A DNA stretch of 64,000 nt from Caprella mutica (Eukaryota > Arthropoda > Malacostraca > Amphipoda > Caprellidae), in contig CANNZV010001106.1 of NCBI GenBank assembly GCA_947561585.1, positions 117,986 through 181,985 on the forward strand, read 5' to 3'. The notes below the pieces were generated by a model. It did no database searches. It was given only the letters and a program-made list of their open reading frames with translations, and was not told the origin of the DNA. Of the stretch, positions 11,955 to 23,439 are shown piece by piece. The position numbers and the translations under genes are program-made. Each line of letters starts with the position of its first letter. Position 1 is the first letter of the stretch.

Positions 11955-12027
11955 TTCCTGGGATATTAAGGGAATATCCCAGGAATATATTCTTCTTCCC
12001 AGGGTTATTCCCTTAATATCCCAGGAA
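11955..12027. repeat. Competing hairpins around ATATCCCAGGAA
   Basis: Arms 11955-11976 and 12006-12027 are perfect complements over 22 bp with a 29-nt loop. The left arm can also pair with 11973-11986 over 14 bp (ATTCCTGGGATATT with AATATCCCAGGAAT), so the two foldings exclude each other. Probably a small foldback element; an RNA switch is possible only if transcribed. Confidence 0.85.
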
Positions 12028-12051
12028 CAATGCTTGCTACCTGGGAATGGA

Positions 12052-12704
12052 CATTAGTTAAAGATGAATTTTTTCTCTGATATTCAATATGAATATCAAA
12101 AATTAATGAATTTTCGGATTTCGGAAAATCAATTAAAAATATCCTGAAGTTCTAATATACAATTCAATTTCCCAATTGAATTTGTCATTAAACTCTTTAA
12201 GGTACTAAAAATTATAATCATTCATAATAGAAATCAAAGATTATAGCAAATGATGCGAATTGATGGCACATGTTAGTTTCAAATTAGGACTGGAATGAAT
12301 CATCACGAGTTCAACTGCATTAATATTAATTAATAATTTATCAGAAAGAAACAGATGGACAATAATAAATAAATATAATTAACTTTTTCTATTAAACTCT
12401 ATTATTACTTCCGTGTTTATTACTCATTTACTGTTATTATTTCTGTGATATTAATGAAGTTATCATTGCTTTAGGTATCATTATTACTATTAAATCATTA
12501 TTAAATTATCATTTTTACGGTTATATCACTATAAAATTTATCATTATTAGTTTATATTATTATGTTTATCATTATTAATGTCATCGTTAATGATATCATT
12601 GATAGGGTTTTCATTCACTATCAATTTTTACAAATATTTTTTTTTCACGGTCTTTTAACATTTGACTTAAGTGCAACTTAAAATTTTATCCTGCATTCCA
12701 GTTG
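12052..12704. other. AT-rich, low-complexity ATTATTA-rich stretch
   Basis: From about 12395 to 12610 the sequence is a degenerate run of ATCATTATTA-like words with no fixed period. No coding signal. Confidence 0.6.
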
Positions 12705-12706
12705 TA

Positions 12707-12919
12707 GGGTAAGTCTCGAGTTATTGCACAGTATCATATTTTTGATCGTAAAAGAAAAATTATATAATATTCCTATTATAACACTTTTTAGATTCATGTC
12801 TATGATAGTTGTAGGTATTATGGATTCCCTAAGAAATAACTAGTAACATAATAATTAAATATATAATTTGTTTAATATGATCGAAAATGTTGGACCTTCC
12901 GATAACTTGGAACTTACCC
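12707..12919. mobile_element. MITE family A, complete 213-bp copy with TA flanks
   Basis: Left end GGGTAAGTCTCGAGTTATTG, right end TCCGATAACTTGGAACTTAC plus CC. TA flanks both sides (12705-12706, 12920-12921). The subterminal TTTTTGATCGTA and TATGATCGAAAAT pair. The interior is AT-rich and non-coding. It is a reference copy for the family; TA flanks plus short inverted ends suggest mobilisation by a Tc1/mariner-type transposase encoded elsewhere. Confidence 0.88.
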
Positions 12920-13060
12920 TATTGACCATTAATGTTTGATTTTTATTAAGAACATTCTAACACTTTACCTGTTTTCAGGCCTCTACTTCTCTGTCCCGAT
13001 TGTTTATTTACTTTGTCACACTCACGTAAATATGTAGTGTATTTGAGAGGTTTGATCTGA

Positions 13061-14051
13061 TAGAACAACTTGAACAATGGTTTGTTGTTTCTGAGTGAAC
13101 CTATTGTAACAACTTCATTTGTTGTTTTGTTGTTTTTGAGTGAACCAATTGTAACGACTTGAACAATGGTTTGTTGTTTTTGAGTGTACTTATTGTAACA
13201 ACTTCATTTGTTGTTTTGTTGTTTTTGAGTGAACCAATGGTTATAACTTGATCAATGGTTTGTTGTTTTTGAGTGTACTTATTGTAACAACTTCATATGT
13301 TGTTTTGTTGTTTTTGAGTGTACTTATTGTAACAACTTCATTTGTTGTTTTGTTGTTTTTGAGTGTACCGATTGTAACAACTTCATTTGTTGTTTTGTTG
13401 TTTTTGAGTGTACCGATTGTAACAACTTCATTTGTTGTTTTGTTGTTTTTGAGTGTACCTATTGTAACAACTTCATTTGTTGTTTTGTTGTTTTTGAGTG
13501 TACCTATTGTAACAACTTCATTTGTTGTTTTGTTGTTTTTGAGTGTACCTATTGTAACAACTTCATTTGTTGTTTTGTTGTTTTTGAGTGTACCTATTGT
13601 AACAACTTCATTTGTTGTTTTGTTGTTTTTGAGTGAACCTATTGAAACAACTTCATTTTTTGTTATGTTGTTTTTGAGTGTACCTATTGTAACAACTTCA
13701 TTTGTTGTTTTGTTGTTTTTGAGTGAACCTATTGTAACAACTTCATTTGTTGTTTTGTTGTTTTTGAGTGAACCTATTGTAACAACTTCATTTGTTATTT
13801 GTTGTTTTTGAGTGTACCTATTGTAACAACTTCATTTGTTGTTTTGTTGTTTTTGAGTGTACCTATTGTAACAACTTCATTTGTTATTTGTTGTTTTTGA
13901 GTGTACCTATTGTAACAACTTCATTTGTTGTTTTGTTGTTTTTGAGTGAACCTATTGTACCAACTTCATTTGTTGTTTTGTTGTTTTTGAGTGTACCTAT
14001 TGTAACAACTTCATTTGTTGTTTTGTTGTTTTTGAGTGTACCTATTGCATT
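13061..14051 (+). repeat. Minisatellite, about 22 copies of a 45-bp unit
   Basis: Unit built from TTTGTTGTTTTGTTGTTTTT, GAGTGTACC and TATTGTAACAACTTCA. The first 200 bp hold older, variant units; the centre is highly uniform. Because 45 is divisible by three and the unit lacks a stop in one frame, a 187-codon frame of repeated LFLSVPIVTTSFVVL appears. It breaks where units lose a base (about 13795 and 13885), as expected without selection for coding. Confidence 0.95.
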
Positions 14052-14390
14052 TGAGCTCCTTTGCCTTCCTGTAATGTGGTGATCACTGCTGTAAAATTTG
14101 GTCAGTAAATAATTGTACTATGGGAACTATTTCATTATTTTTTTTGGCAATAATCTATCCCGAATATATAGTACATATTAGTATATTGGATGTGCGAATA
14201 ATTGTGTATATTAATATCTATCATATCAATACCTAATATAAATAATAATTTTGTTAGTTTTATTTATCAGTTTCCTCTCTTTGAATTACATTCAATTCGA
14301 GCTGATATTATTTTTCTTATACGAATCTCACAGATATTAGAATAATAACCTCCTATCGATGTCCACAATGAGCCTCTATAATATCTTCCA

Positions 14391-14546
14391 AAGTGAATCC
14401 TTCTCCCCATCATAGAACTACACAATACCGCCCCATCAAAAGGATGCCTCTCCTCCTTCCTCGGTCTACAGTTTGATTAATTACTGCCATGATGACCATG
14501 CAGGGAGACAGACATGGACGTGTTTCGGAACAACTGTCACTCTTCT
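14391..14546 (+). repeat. Duplicated block 1, left copy (partner 30849-31005)
   Basis: Matches 30849-31005 with two substitutions and one 1-bp deletion by eye, while the flanks do not align. Contains TTTGATTAATTACTGCCATG. The minus strand is open in the right copy, but the 1-bp difference shifts that frame here, which argues against both being the same coding exon. One of four collinear blocks shared with 30.8-40.8 kb. Confidence 0.85.
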
Positions 14547-14833
14547 AAATGGTTGACATTGAAATTCTTAATTACTGTCTTTGTGGCTAAGGTTTCATTT
14601 GGTGTTGTTGTATTGTGTTTTGACTTAGCCCTATCTTTAAGCCGTTCTTCAACATCTATACTTAGAATAAAGTGTCGGTGAACATTTTCTAGTTTTTGTT
14701 GCAAATATTTCAAATGAAAGCTTAGCTACACATATGTAGATTATTCGCATTATATATTCAATACATTTAACGTTAGAGTTTACCAAATGCTATTTTTAGA
14801 ATTGGTTTTGTAGAACAAGAATGTTTGCAATTC

Positions 14834-14960
14834 ATTGACATGGCATTACACAAACACTATTATGAAGCGTACGAACAGATACAGAGAGGACCAATGCTTG
14901 TTTTTTAGCTAGATAACATTTATCTGCATATCTGATGTGGAGAGTGGGATATATCGAACT
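14834..14960 (+). repeat. Duplicated block 2, left copy (partner 31455-31585)
   Basis: Aligns with 31455-31585 at about 75-80% by eye; shared words include ACACAAACACT, TTATGAAG and GCTAGATAACATT. The minus-strand frame that is open in the right copy has stops here. Confidence 0.7.
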
Positions 14961-14979
14961 TTACTGTGTCCTTGTCTTG

Positions 14980-15449
14980 TTTATCGAATTACAATTTCAT
15001 GCAATTAATGATACGTTAAAAACATGCACAGTTTAATTTGAAAAGCTCATCGTGATCTCTTTGGAAAAAAGGATATTTTATTTTTATTTTGCTTTACAGA
15101 ATACCTATAAATGAACCATGGACGTAAAATATTATTTCAATATTTTGTTGCTTAATATTATGAATCTTAATAAAAAATGAAGTTTGTTTAAAATTATTTG
15201 GAATTTTCTGAGCTCCGACAGAGAAATGTACAGCAAATTTTTGACAAAAGAATATTAGTATCTTATTAAAGAATTAAAACACTTCGATAGAGAGAATGTA
15301 CATACATGAGCCATTGTAACATTTTGAATGAGAAATTTGAATTTATTTCATTGAATAGCAACTATCAAAAACATATTTTGATCAAATTAAATATTTCTCA
15401 TATTAAGAATTCAATTTATTCCACATCTGCCAAAGAAAATTTCTTTTCA
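14980..15449. other. AT-rich stretch, nothing recognised
   Basis: No repeat or coding signal seen. Confidence 0.5.
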
Positions 15450-15615
15450 TTTTAATCGGTATCCATGAAACCTCTTATTTTAATTGGTATCCATGATACC
15501 TACCTACAGGTATCATGGATACCAATTAAAATATAACGAGCTAGAATGATAAATTATTTATCATCATTTTACACGATCGAAAATATGGAACTGTCCAATA
15601 AGTCGGAAAATACCG
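15450..15615. mobile_element. MITE family A, truncated copy with core palindrome
   Basis: Holds the family core palindrome (AATTGGTATCCATGATACC and its complement around CTACCTACAG) and a partial second copy of the left half of that palindrome. The right end CGATCGAAAATATGGAACTG is present with a decayed terminus. No left end is visible. Confidence 0.7.
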
Positions 15616-16523
15616 TATTTTTATTATAAAAACTTTTTATCGCAAACTTTAGTTCCTTTTTATTTCTGACCATGAAAAACTTTGTCCACTAAGTTACGGA
15701 TAGCAATATTATCATAATATGATTACAATAATTATTACAGGCAAATGATAAATTAATTCTTTATCAATTGATAATAATAAATGAAAATCAATCGATTAAA
15801 AAAAAGCTAAATGATAATAGTTAATAAAATTTAAAACAATTAATAAACATATTTTATAATATTCATTCACTATTAATCGGAATGATGTTGATATGTACCG
15901 TATGTAAAGCTATATTATGAATTTTTTGTATGTTATTATATATTTTAAATAATATTTGGAATTTTCCCTCAATACAGTATGGTTAATTTCCCCTTCTATT
16001 AGGAATTGCTTTATTATTTATTGAAGCTGAATCGGAAAATAAAAGGATGAACCAATTTTAAATCTAATGATATGTTTGTTAAATAATTATTACTTTTTTC
16101 TTTTTATTAAACTGGAGAGATATTTTTGAATATGTTTTTTAGATTTTTTAGATATAGATAATCAAAATAATTTGCATTAATTTCTGCCAAAGAAATGTTA
16201 TATAATTAACCTGCAGTGGCTTTATTTGAGAATACAGTTTGTTTTGTAAATAAATTTAAAATGAAAAAAATTGAATTATTAGTTACCTAACTTTACTATC
16301 AATATTATTAAATTATTATTGCATGGATACACCTTCACATTATACATAATTTTAGATAATCATAATTTGTTCAAAATGGTTCCTTAATTCATTTGTATTT
16401 TTCTTTCTGTATAAATTAATTAATAAAACAATTTTACTCACATCTTTACAGTTCAAGAAGAGAGAAAATGCCAAAATAACCAAGAGTGCAGCCTTCAAAA
16501 TTCTGTCGTAGTTTTTACTCCGC
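15616..16523. other. AT-rich stretch, nothing recognised
   Basis: Very AT-rich. The minus-strand frame entering from block 3 (16609 to 16352) runs through the right end of this segment but is not supported by its partner copy. Confidence 0.45.
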
Positions 16524-16680
16524 AGCAGATGCTCCCAACTGGCAATTTTCGGAAGAGTTATTCTCCGTTCCGAAAGTGTCGTCGTAAATACAGGCGAAGC
16601 TCTTGGCACAATATGTTGCTAGGAATAAACACATCTCGAATATACCTTCCTAATAACTTTGGTTTCTGAATGGATAACTT
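16524..16680 (+). repeat. Duplicated block 3, left copy (partner 33081-33235)
   Basis: About 90% identical by eye to 33081-33235 including a perfect stretch around TGGCAATTTTCGGAAGAGTT. The minus strand of both copies is open through LSERRITLPKIAS; the plus strand is open here for 46 codons but broken by a 1-bp deletion in the partner. A CAG acceptor-like site precedes the block in both copies. Exon remnant and conserved non-coding element are both possible. Confidence 0.8.
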
Positions 16681-16941
16681 AGTACAGCAAGAAATTATAA
16701 ATATCAGGATTTAGCATCGTTATACAAATATCTGGAGAAATGGTAAAACTTTATAACTCGGAAAGTAATTGGCGAGAAGACCAGAGAGGAAAATGTTCGG
16801 ATTTATTCGCATTATATGCTGTAATAGTATAATTTATATAAAATAATTTTGGACTCAATTTGAAAAGAAAAATTGGTAGTTAACTTTAGGTTCAGCCTTA
16901 AAAGCAAGAAATTTTCAAAAATTGAAATAAATAAATTTATA

Positions 16942-17146
16942 GGGTATCCTACGAATTATCAGTCAGTTTCATATCTTCACTCATATAAGAAAAAACGATA
17001 TTACAATAATTGTTATTTAAATTTTATTTTAGTTGGTATCCATGATACCTACAAGTACAACTACAATAAAATTTAAATGACAATTATAATATAGTTTTTT
17101 TTATATGACCGAAAATATGAAACTGACTGATAATTCATAATTTACC
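16942..17146. mobile_element. MITE family A, complete copy with core palindrome
   Basis: Starts GGGTATCCTACGAATTATCA after TA and ends AATTCATAATTTACCC. The subterminal CATATAAGAAAAAACGATAT and its complement are present, with AGTTGGTATCCATGATACC in the centre. The core palindrome is asymmetric: its right arm is reduced. Confidence 0.82.
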
Positions 17147-17892
17147 CCAATACATAATTTTGCAATTTTAATTATAAGACTACGGTAATACTCATAATAT
17201 ATAAATTGAATTTAATGACATATATTTCTGGGTGATTTTTATTGAAATTAGAAAATCTTTACATATATATTATCACTATTACATCATAATTTGTTCTAGT
17301 ATCAAATAGGGGAAAAAATCAATAGAAGTAAGCATCAAAATATTAAAATGTAGAAGAAATGAGAGTAAAATTAAATTAAAAACCTACGGAGATTACTAAT
17401 AATATTTTAGTTACTCTTTCCTGTACAATAATGATCTATTATATTGTTGATATTAAATTTAAGTTGCCTAGTGCATAGACAAATATTATACTTCACCAGT
17501 TACATTATTTATACAGTTTTCGACCTAATATTTACATAGTGTCTGTAATGAAAATCTATCAAAACATCATTTCGAACGAAATCTCAAACTAAATCTATGA
17601 ATGTGATACATAAAATAGCAGGATAAAATTTCCACTATTTCTTATTTTATTCTAATTGATAAAGATTAGAAAAAAATGTGTAGAATTCATATATATCAAA
17701 CTAATACAAATAAATATTACTATTACACATTCTGAAATTGTACCGAAGTACAAAAATTATGTTTATCAATCATTAATTAGAAAAAATTGAATAAGGTTAT
17801 TATAATGAATTTTCAAAGCTATTTTTACTCTCCAAGTGAAAACTAAGAATATTTCAAATTATTAATATACTAGTAGCCATGGCGACAAATTA
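17147..17892. other. AT-rich stretch, nothing recognised
   Basis: No repeat or coding signal seen. Confidence 0.5.
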
Positions 17893-18484
17893 ATAGTTTT
17901 TACCCCCACATCAAGTAGCATAGCTACTACGATCGTAAGTTTATTGTTAATCAAGTTTATAATTAAATAACAACATATTCAATATTTACGCCTTTATCAA
18001 GAGCTAAAAACTCATAATTTTTATATTTATTTACATACAAATATTGTTACTAATGATGCGCAGTGATATCCCTCTACCTCTAAATTATCTGGGGTATCAC
18101 TGCGCATGGTTGTGGCAGGAAAACCGTTAAAACTGAGAAGTTGAAAATTTGACATAATGTAACTGTTATTGTTTGTGCTAACATGTTAAAACAATATGAA
18201 TCTATAAATCTTGGTAAAAGAGTTATTGGAGAGTTTGTGGGATTTAAAAATCACCAGCGCAAACTTTTTTCAGATCGTTCTGACAGTACTACATATGTAT
18301 ATTACGACTTAGCTCTAGAAATACTAATAGGATAATGGTGCTTCATGATTTTTATGGGAGAAAAGAAGATGCTTGAAATGATGGTGAAATCAGATTTAAG
18401 CTAAAACAAGTTGGTTCAAAATTATAAAGGGTGCGGAGTGATACCCCATAAAAAAGGTATGCGCAGTGATACCCCGTCCGACCC
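17893..18484 (-). mobile_element. Element C, truncated inverted copy
   Basis: Reverse complement of about 8762-9351, roughly 90% identical by eye. It keeps the terminal end (GTCCGACCC at 18476-18484, followed by TA), the second near-terminal motif and the central hairpin pair of GGGGTATCACTGCGCA. The other third, including the far terminus, is missing, so the copy could not transpose by itself. Confidence 0.85.
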
Positions 18485-18646
18485 TAATTGTCTAAGACTT
18501 CGGACAGACAGACTTTTCTCTTACTATAATGTATACTATTTCTAATTACTGCTTTTAGCAAACTCAAAAACATTCACGCTATCGAAAATCAATATTTAAT
18601 CTTGAAACATAAAAAAAAAACACTTTCATGAATGCAATCTTTAAAA

Positions 18647-19076
18647 CTTCTCATATATGATAACTCACTCGTTCTGATATATGAGGACTCACTAGTTCTC
18701 ATATATAAGGACTTATTCATTATCACATATGAAAACTTATTCGCGAACTTTTATTTCATATATGAGGACTCACACGTTCTCATATACTCATTCTCTCTCA
18801 TATATGAGGACTCATTCTCTCTCATATATGAGGACTTATTCTCTCTCATATATGAGGACTCATTCTCTCTTATATACTCATTCTCCCTCATATACTCATT
18901 CTCTCTCATATATGAGGACTCATTCTCTCTCATATATGAGGACTCATTCTCTCTCATATACTCATTCTCCCTCATATACTCATTCTCTCTCATATATGAG
19001 GACTCATTCTCCCTCATATACTCATTCTCTCTCATATATGAGGACTCATTCTCTCTCATATATGAGGACTCACTCG
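18647..19076. repeat. Palindromic tandem array of 24-bp and 18-bp units
   Basis: The full unit contains the 12-bp palindrome CTCATATATGAG followed by GACTCATTCTCT. A shorter 18-bp unit lacks TGAGGA. Older degenerate units lie at 18647-18780. Since both lengths are multiples of three and lack stops, frames of about 160 codons are open on both strands at once; this is a composition effect. Confidence 0.93.
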
Positions 19077-20370
19077 CTTCATTTCCATCTGGTGCATCAA
19101 ACATGCAATCACAGTAGACGGAATATTCAAGGGAAAATATTTTACATGGTGCAATCAGAAGGGAAAAAATGTGGTAGGTACACCGTGGAGAATATCTGAT
19201 GTGACGTGACGTCAAGCAATGACTTCTAAAGAGGAACATTTTATGAAGAATATTTAACCAGCATTCATCTGATGGGCATTAAACATGCATTACATGCATT
19301 CTTTCAATTTTCGTCAAATTATCACTTAGATATGTGTCCCTCTTCAAATGATCCAAAGAAGATGAGCTTTTTTTTAATTTTATTCATATTTGAAAGAACA
19401 TGTGTTCGCTTACAATAGATAGGGACAACTTTTTATGGTTTAATATGCTTTATTTACCTATATAAAAAACTCGTCATTTTTTAGAGCAATAAAGGGTTAA
19501 GACTATTCTGAAAATCACCTAACGGTTATAAAGTAAATCCTCAAGAACGGTAGGTTTTAAATAGTATAATTTGAACAACTTTCTTTTATAAATAATGATG
19601 AACTGAAAACAACTATTTTTTATTCACAAATCTAAATCCCTAAATAATTTAGATTATACTCTCCATAATAAAGTAACACCAATGATTGAAGATCTATGGA
19701 CAGTTTCTTCGCATTCCAACATTAAGCTTAGGAAAAATTATTCCGGTTTACATTACCTATTGTCTGTGGCTTCAGATGTGATTATTAGCACTAAAATGAT
19801 CTATTATAGAGTACGGGAGGTATGATTTCATTGCATTGATGTCGAGAAAAGGGGTCTGAATGGAGCATCAGTGGCGATCTGAAACCTGGGTAATTTGAAG
19901 TCAAAATGATATTCAATCTGGATGCAAAATGATTATACAAATCTAATGTGTAGGTATATGCTGTTGAAACAAAGATTAATAGATTTAATCTTTGGAATCA
20001 TCTAGTGATGTAATTTATATTTTCTTATATATATGTGCTATTACTGGCCCTTTTTTGACACAAACTATAAAATATTAGACGTCCATAAAAATTCTTTAAT
20101 TTTCAGTTTTTGCGATGAAATTCTTCAGAATTTGACACTAAAATGAATTCATGTCTCCTCCGTGTTAATCCGAGCCGAAGAAATTCACATAGAATTCTCC
20201 ACTGAGACTCATAGAATATTTTGGCACCGTAATGTCCGCTGGTGAAGTAAATATTAGGGACTGAAATGCCAAGCGAGGTCTGCTACTCTGCTTCTTGATA
20301 CATGGACCGAATGGAGAAAAGAATTCTAGATTTTCTCTGGCAGCAGCAACTTTCTGTACGCAAAGGCCTG
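19077..20370. other. Mostly AT-rich, one CRE-like palindrome
   Basis: The 100 bp after the array is less AT-rich and contains TGACGTCA at 19207-19214, the CREB/ATF palindrome; a single site has little weight. Near 20165-20395 an open minus-strand frame of 76 codons exists without splice or family support. Confidence 0.4.
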
Positions 20371-20446
20371 CTTCACACGCGCGTTTTTTCAACACTGCGG
20401 GAAAAAAGCTCTTCTTAAAATGTGTTCACACTTGCGTTTTTTATCG
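20371..20446. mobile_element. Remnant with two TTCACACTTGCG-type ends
   Basis: CTTCACACGCGCGTTTTTTC (20371-20390) and TTCACACTTGCGTTTTTTAT (20425-20444) are direct copies of an end motif that also bounds the foldback element at 41145-41377. Probably decayed MITE ends. Confidence 0.5.
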
Positions 20447-21202
20447 CTGAAGGGAGAAATTAATGTGATTTTTCTTTCAGCGATAGTAAGTAAGCTTTCT
20501 TTTAAACAAACTTTTTCATCAACAAATATTTTTTTTACATAAGCTTTTTTCATCAGTTAAATCAGTTAAATGAATACAATTATTTCCAATCTTAATTTAT
20601 TTTGCAAATTCATAATTGATCTCTTTTTATCAAATAGAAACACTGCAAATGCTTTATGATGTTGAATTTACAGTCCAAACAGTTCTAATGCAAATTGTCC
20701 TCGTTATTTATATATCCATTATTGAAATTCGATTTAAAAACAGTAAAACATATTATTCTATGTTATTCCACAACTAATATATTCTCTCTCATATTGAATT
20801 AAAGAATATCTGTTATTCAGTCATAATTACTGTTGATAGAGGAATTAATAATTAAAAGGCATTCATATTATATAAGACATGTTTATAAAATTCTACTGAC
20901 TGAATTATGTTTTGGATCTGGTATTCATGTACAACATTATTTAGTTTATTGTTCATTCTGACGCAAATTGAATATGTTATAATTACAAGAAGCGGGTGAT
21001 ACGTGAAAAATTACTGCTTAGTTGACCTCATAAAGAATTAAAGATTTATTACAAAAATGAGAAAATGATGGAATTAATATATAAGTATCTTTTCACAATA
21101 TGGTTTGAGGTTTAAATTCAAACTGATTTACTGTACGACACTTTAGCCGAAAAATTAAAAAAAAACTATAAGTTATAAATATAAAGAAATACAGTCCACC
21201 TG
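20447..21202. other. AT-rich stretch, nothing recognised
   Basis: No repeat or coding signal seen. Confidence 0.5.
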
Positions 21203-21224
21203 AGGTTAGGTTAGCGGTCCGATT

Positions 21225-21251
21225 GGGGGGGAGGGGTATGGCGTCCCCCCC
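21225..21251. repeat. G7/C7 hairpin
   Basis: Seven G (21225-21231) pair with seven C (21245-21251) across a 13-nt loop that itself has GGGG. It is the most GC-rich spot of the window and stands alone in AT-rich DNA. Confidence 0.75.
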
Positions 21252-21258
21252 TCTGCCA

Positions 21259-22084
21259 GGTTTGATAGTGACAAAATATATTCTTTTCCGTTCTTTATGT
21301 GAAATAAGAACATGCTATTTAGGTACAAAATTTCGACAAAATTCTTATTGGCGAGAGGATCAATAACCGTTATATTTTATACGTTTAAGAACAAGAAAAT
21401 ATGTATTGATACGTTATACACTAGAAATTTTTACAAAACAGTACTATTTAACTCTTTGAAGTGTGTATGTACAGTATTTATTATTAGTACGTGTTCTGAA
21501 TTGTATTAAATTAAGATATGTCTATCAACCTATTAAATCGTTTATGAACTCCTTTTTCTTCATTAATTTCAATTAATTTCAATTTGTTTGTTGGTAAATG
21601 CATTCGAATACTATGAAGATTAATCCCCTCAATTTTTTAAATATTTTACAAGTCAGTAATTTCAATCATTATTTGCGTTGATGGAATAATGAAATTAATT
21701 ATGCTTTTGTTTCATTACGGTTACTTGAATTAAATTGAATTTATTACATAATTAGAAAGCATTCGTATTTCTATTTCATGAATTCGTATCTCAAGTTTTT
21801 TTTTTCAGAATAAGAAATTTAGAATTACACAATTTCAAATCCTATTAAACATGTTCTCTACTTACTTCTATTGAAATGAAATTAAATTGTGAAACTTAAC
21901 ATTACATGAATATTGTGGAAATTCAAATTCTACTACCTACCCCTTTTTTTAATGGAATAATAAGGTTTTAAAATGATACAAACCGAATGGAGACCTGATA
22001 CTCTCTGTATGGCAGCGCTATAATTAATCACATGGAAACAAAGGAGGTGCCTCTAATTAATAGAGACGCTTATTAACTAACCCA
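21259..22084. other. AT-rich stretch, nothing recognised
   Basis: No repeat or coding signal seen. Confidence 0.5.
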
Positions 22085-22325
22085 CTTCTATTTCCCTTTC
22101 CTTTATTCCCTTTCCTTCATTCCCATTCCTTTCTCACCTTTCCTTTCATCCCTTTCCTTTCTTCCCTTTCCTTTCTTCCCTTTCCTTTCTTCCCTTTCCT
22201 TTCTTCCCTTTCCTTTCTTCCCTTTCCTTTCACCCCTTTCCTTTCTTCCCTTTCCTTTCCCCCATTCCTTTCTTACCTTTCTTTTCCTCCATTCCTTTCT
22301 TCCCTTTCTTTTCTTCCCTTTGTTG
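22085..22325 (+). repeat. Polypyrimidine minisatellite, 14-bp unit
   Basis: Near-uninterrupted C/T strand of about 240 bp built from CCTTTCTTCCCTTT units; uniform in 22140-22230 and degenerate at both ends. The long mirror-like purine/pyrimidine tract is prone to triplex formation in principle. Confidence 0.92.
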
Positions 22326-22901
22326 CCTCACTGTCATACAATCATTCAAATGAAGACACCGAAACAATTTAGAAATGTCTGCGTGTAGCGATTTAGCCGG
22401 CACAAATTAACATAAATATTTCATGGCCACTAATGAATCAAAAAGGAATAAGAATCACCTACACATTCGAAGGGTTGAAATAAATATCTAAATATTTATG
22501 TTTTTGCAGTGCTCTAAAGACTTTCGGTTCAAAATATACATATATTGGATAGTTAGGTAGCCATCATTTTCTATCTATTTAAAAATCATTAGATGTTAAA
22601 AATCTAGTACATTAATAAACATTGATTTCGTATTTAATGTTAAATTACTTTCCGTGCCCATTTTCCCTTAAAGAAATAAATTACATGCCTTTATTTATAA
22701 ATAGGTACGTTTTAGTGTGATAACTACGTTCCCTCTCAGAATATTGTAAATTAATCGAAAAAAAGATTTTTCATATTGAAACTAACTATTCTTTCGTTAT
22801 TAATCATTTTCATATATACGTTAATTTCAGCTCAGTCATTCAATTCATTTGATTAAGTTTGTTGCAATGCAGGGTAATATTTCCTCCCGGTCAACAGAGC
22901 C
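22326..22901. other. AT-rich stretch, nothing recognised
   Basis: No repeat or coding signal seen. Confidence 0.5.
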
Positions 22902-23006
22902 ACTACTTAGCTGATTAAAAGCAACGAATTTCATTAGTAGGATTATTGAAGGCAGTCCTTAATTGAAGATTAATATTGGTGGACAAAGACTGAAGTAAAT
23001 TGAATG
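22902..23006 (+). repeat. Duplicated block 4, left copy (partner 40687-40793)
   Basis: Shares ACTACTTAGCTGATTAAAA, a CCTTAATTGA-type word, and CTGAAGTAAATT with 40687-40793 in the same order; about 70-75% by eye. Rich in TAAT/ATTA homeodomain-type words. No shared reading frame. Confidence 0.65.
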
Positions 23007-23439
23007 GTTGTATTGGGAGGCAACTGATTGAGGCTCCCTTGGAAAGATATGAAATGAGTACAGTTGTGTACTAGCTTCTACTGAATGTAACGTTGCAGAT
23101 AACTTGTCAATCTAACTCCATTTTATGAAATTTTGAATGAAAAGATTGTTAAGTAACTTTAAATAAATCCTCATTCTTCGAAACTACACCAACAATATAG
23201 TTATTATTATTTAAGCTTTACTTAAATTTGGTAACAAAACTCATTCCTAATCAGCTTCAAAATTATTTGAGATAGGCAATAGATTTAGTTAGTCCAATCA
23301 TTTATAAACGATAATAACTTTTATACCAAAGGAAAATATTAACACTACGCATTGTTAAATCTTGAATTTTATTTCCATGGACTGTTAGTAATTTACCTTA
23401 CATTATTTACAATTGAATCGAAAATTTAAGTGGTTTAAA
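23007..23439. other. AT-rich stretch, nothing recognised
   Basis: No repeat or coding signal seen. Confidence 0.5.

Noticed and set aside
13248..14082. A 187-codon hydrophobic repeat protein.
   Set aside because: It lies inside the 45-bp array, with frameshifting unit variants and no start context or flanking coding sequence.
14391..14546. Block 1 as a conserved coding exon on the minus strand.
   Set aside because: A 1-bp difference between the two copies shifts the frame, so at least one copy cannot encode the same protein. Kept as a duplicated block.
19207..19214. CRE site TGACGTCA as a regulatory element.
   Set aside because: A single 8-mer in intergenic DNA with no nearby gene start.
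18632..19239. Overlapping frames of about 160 codons on both strands.
   Set aside because: They are produced by 24/18-bp stop-free units; simultaneous openness on opposite strands shows it is compositional.
21203..21215. Telomere-like GGTTAGGTTAG.
   Set aside because: Only two TTAGG units, which is expected by chance in 64 kb.
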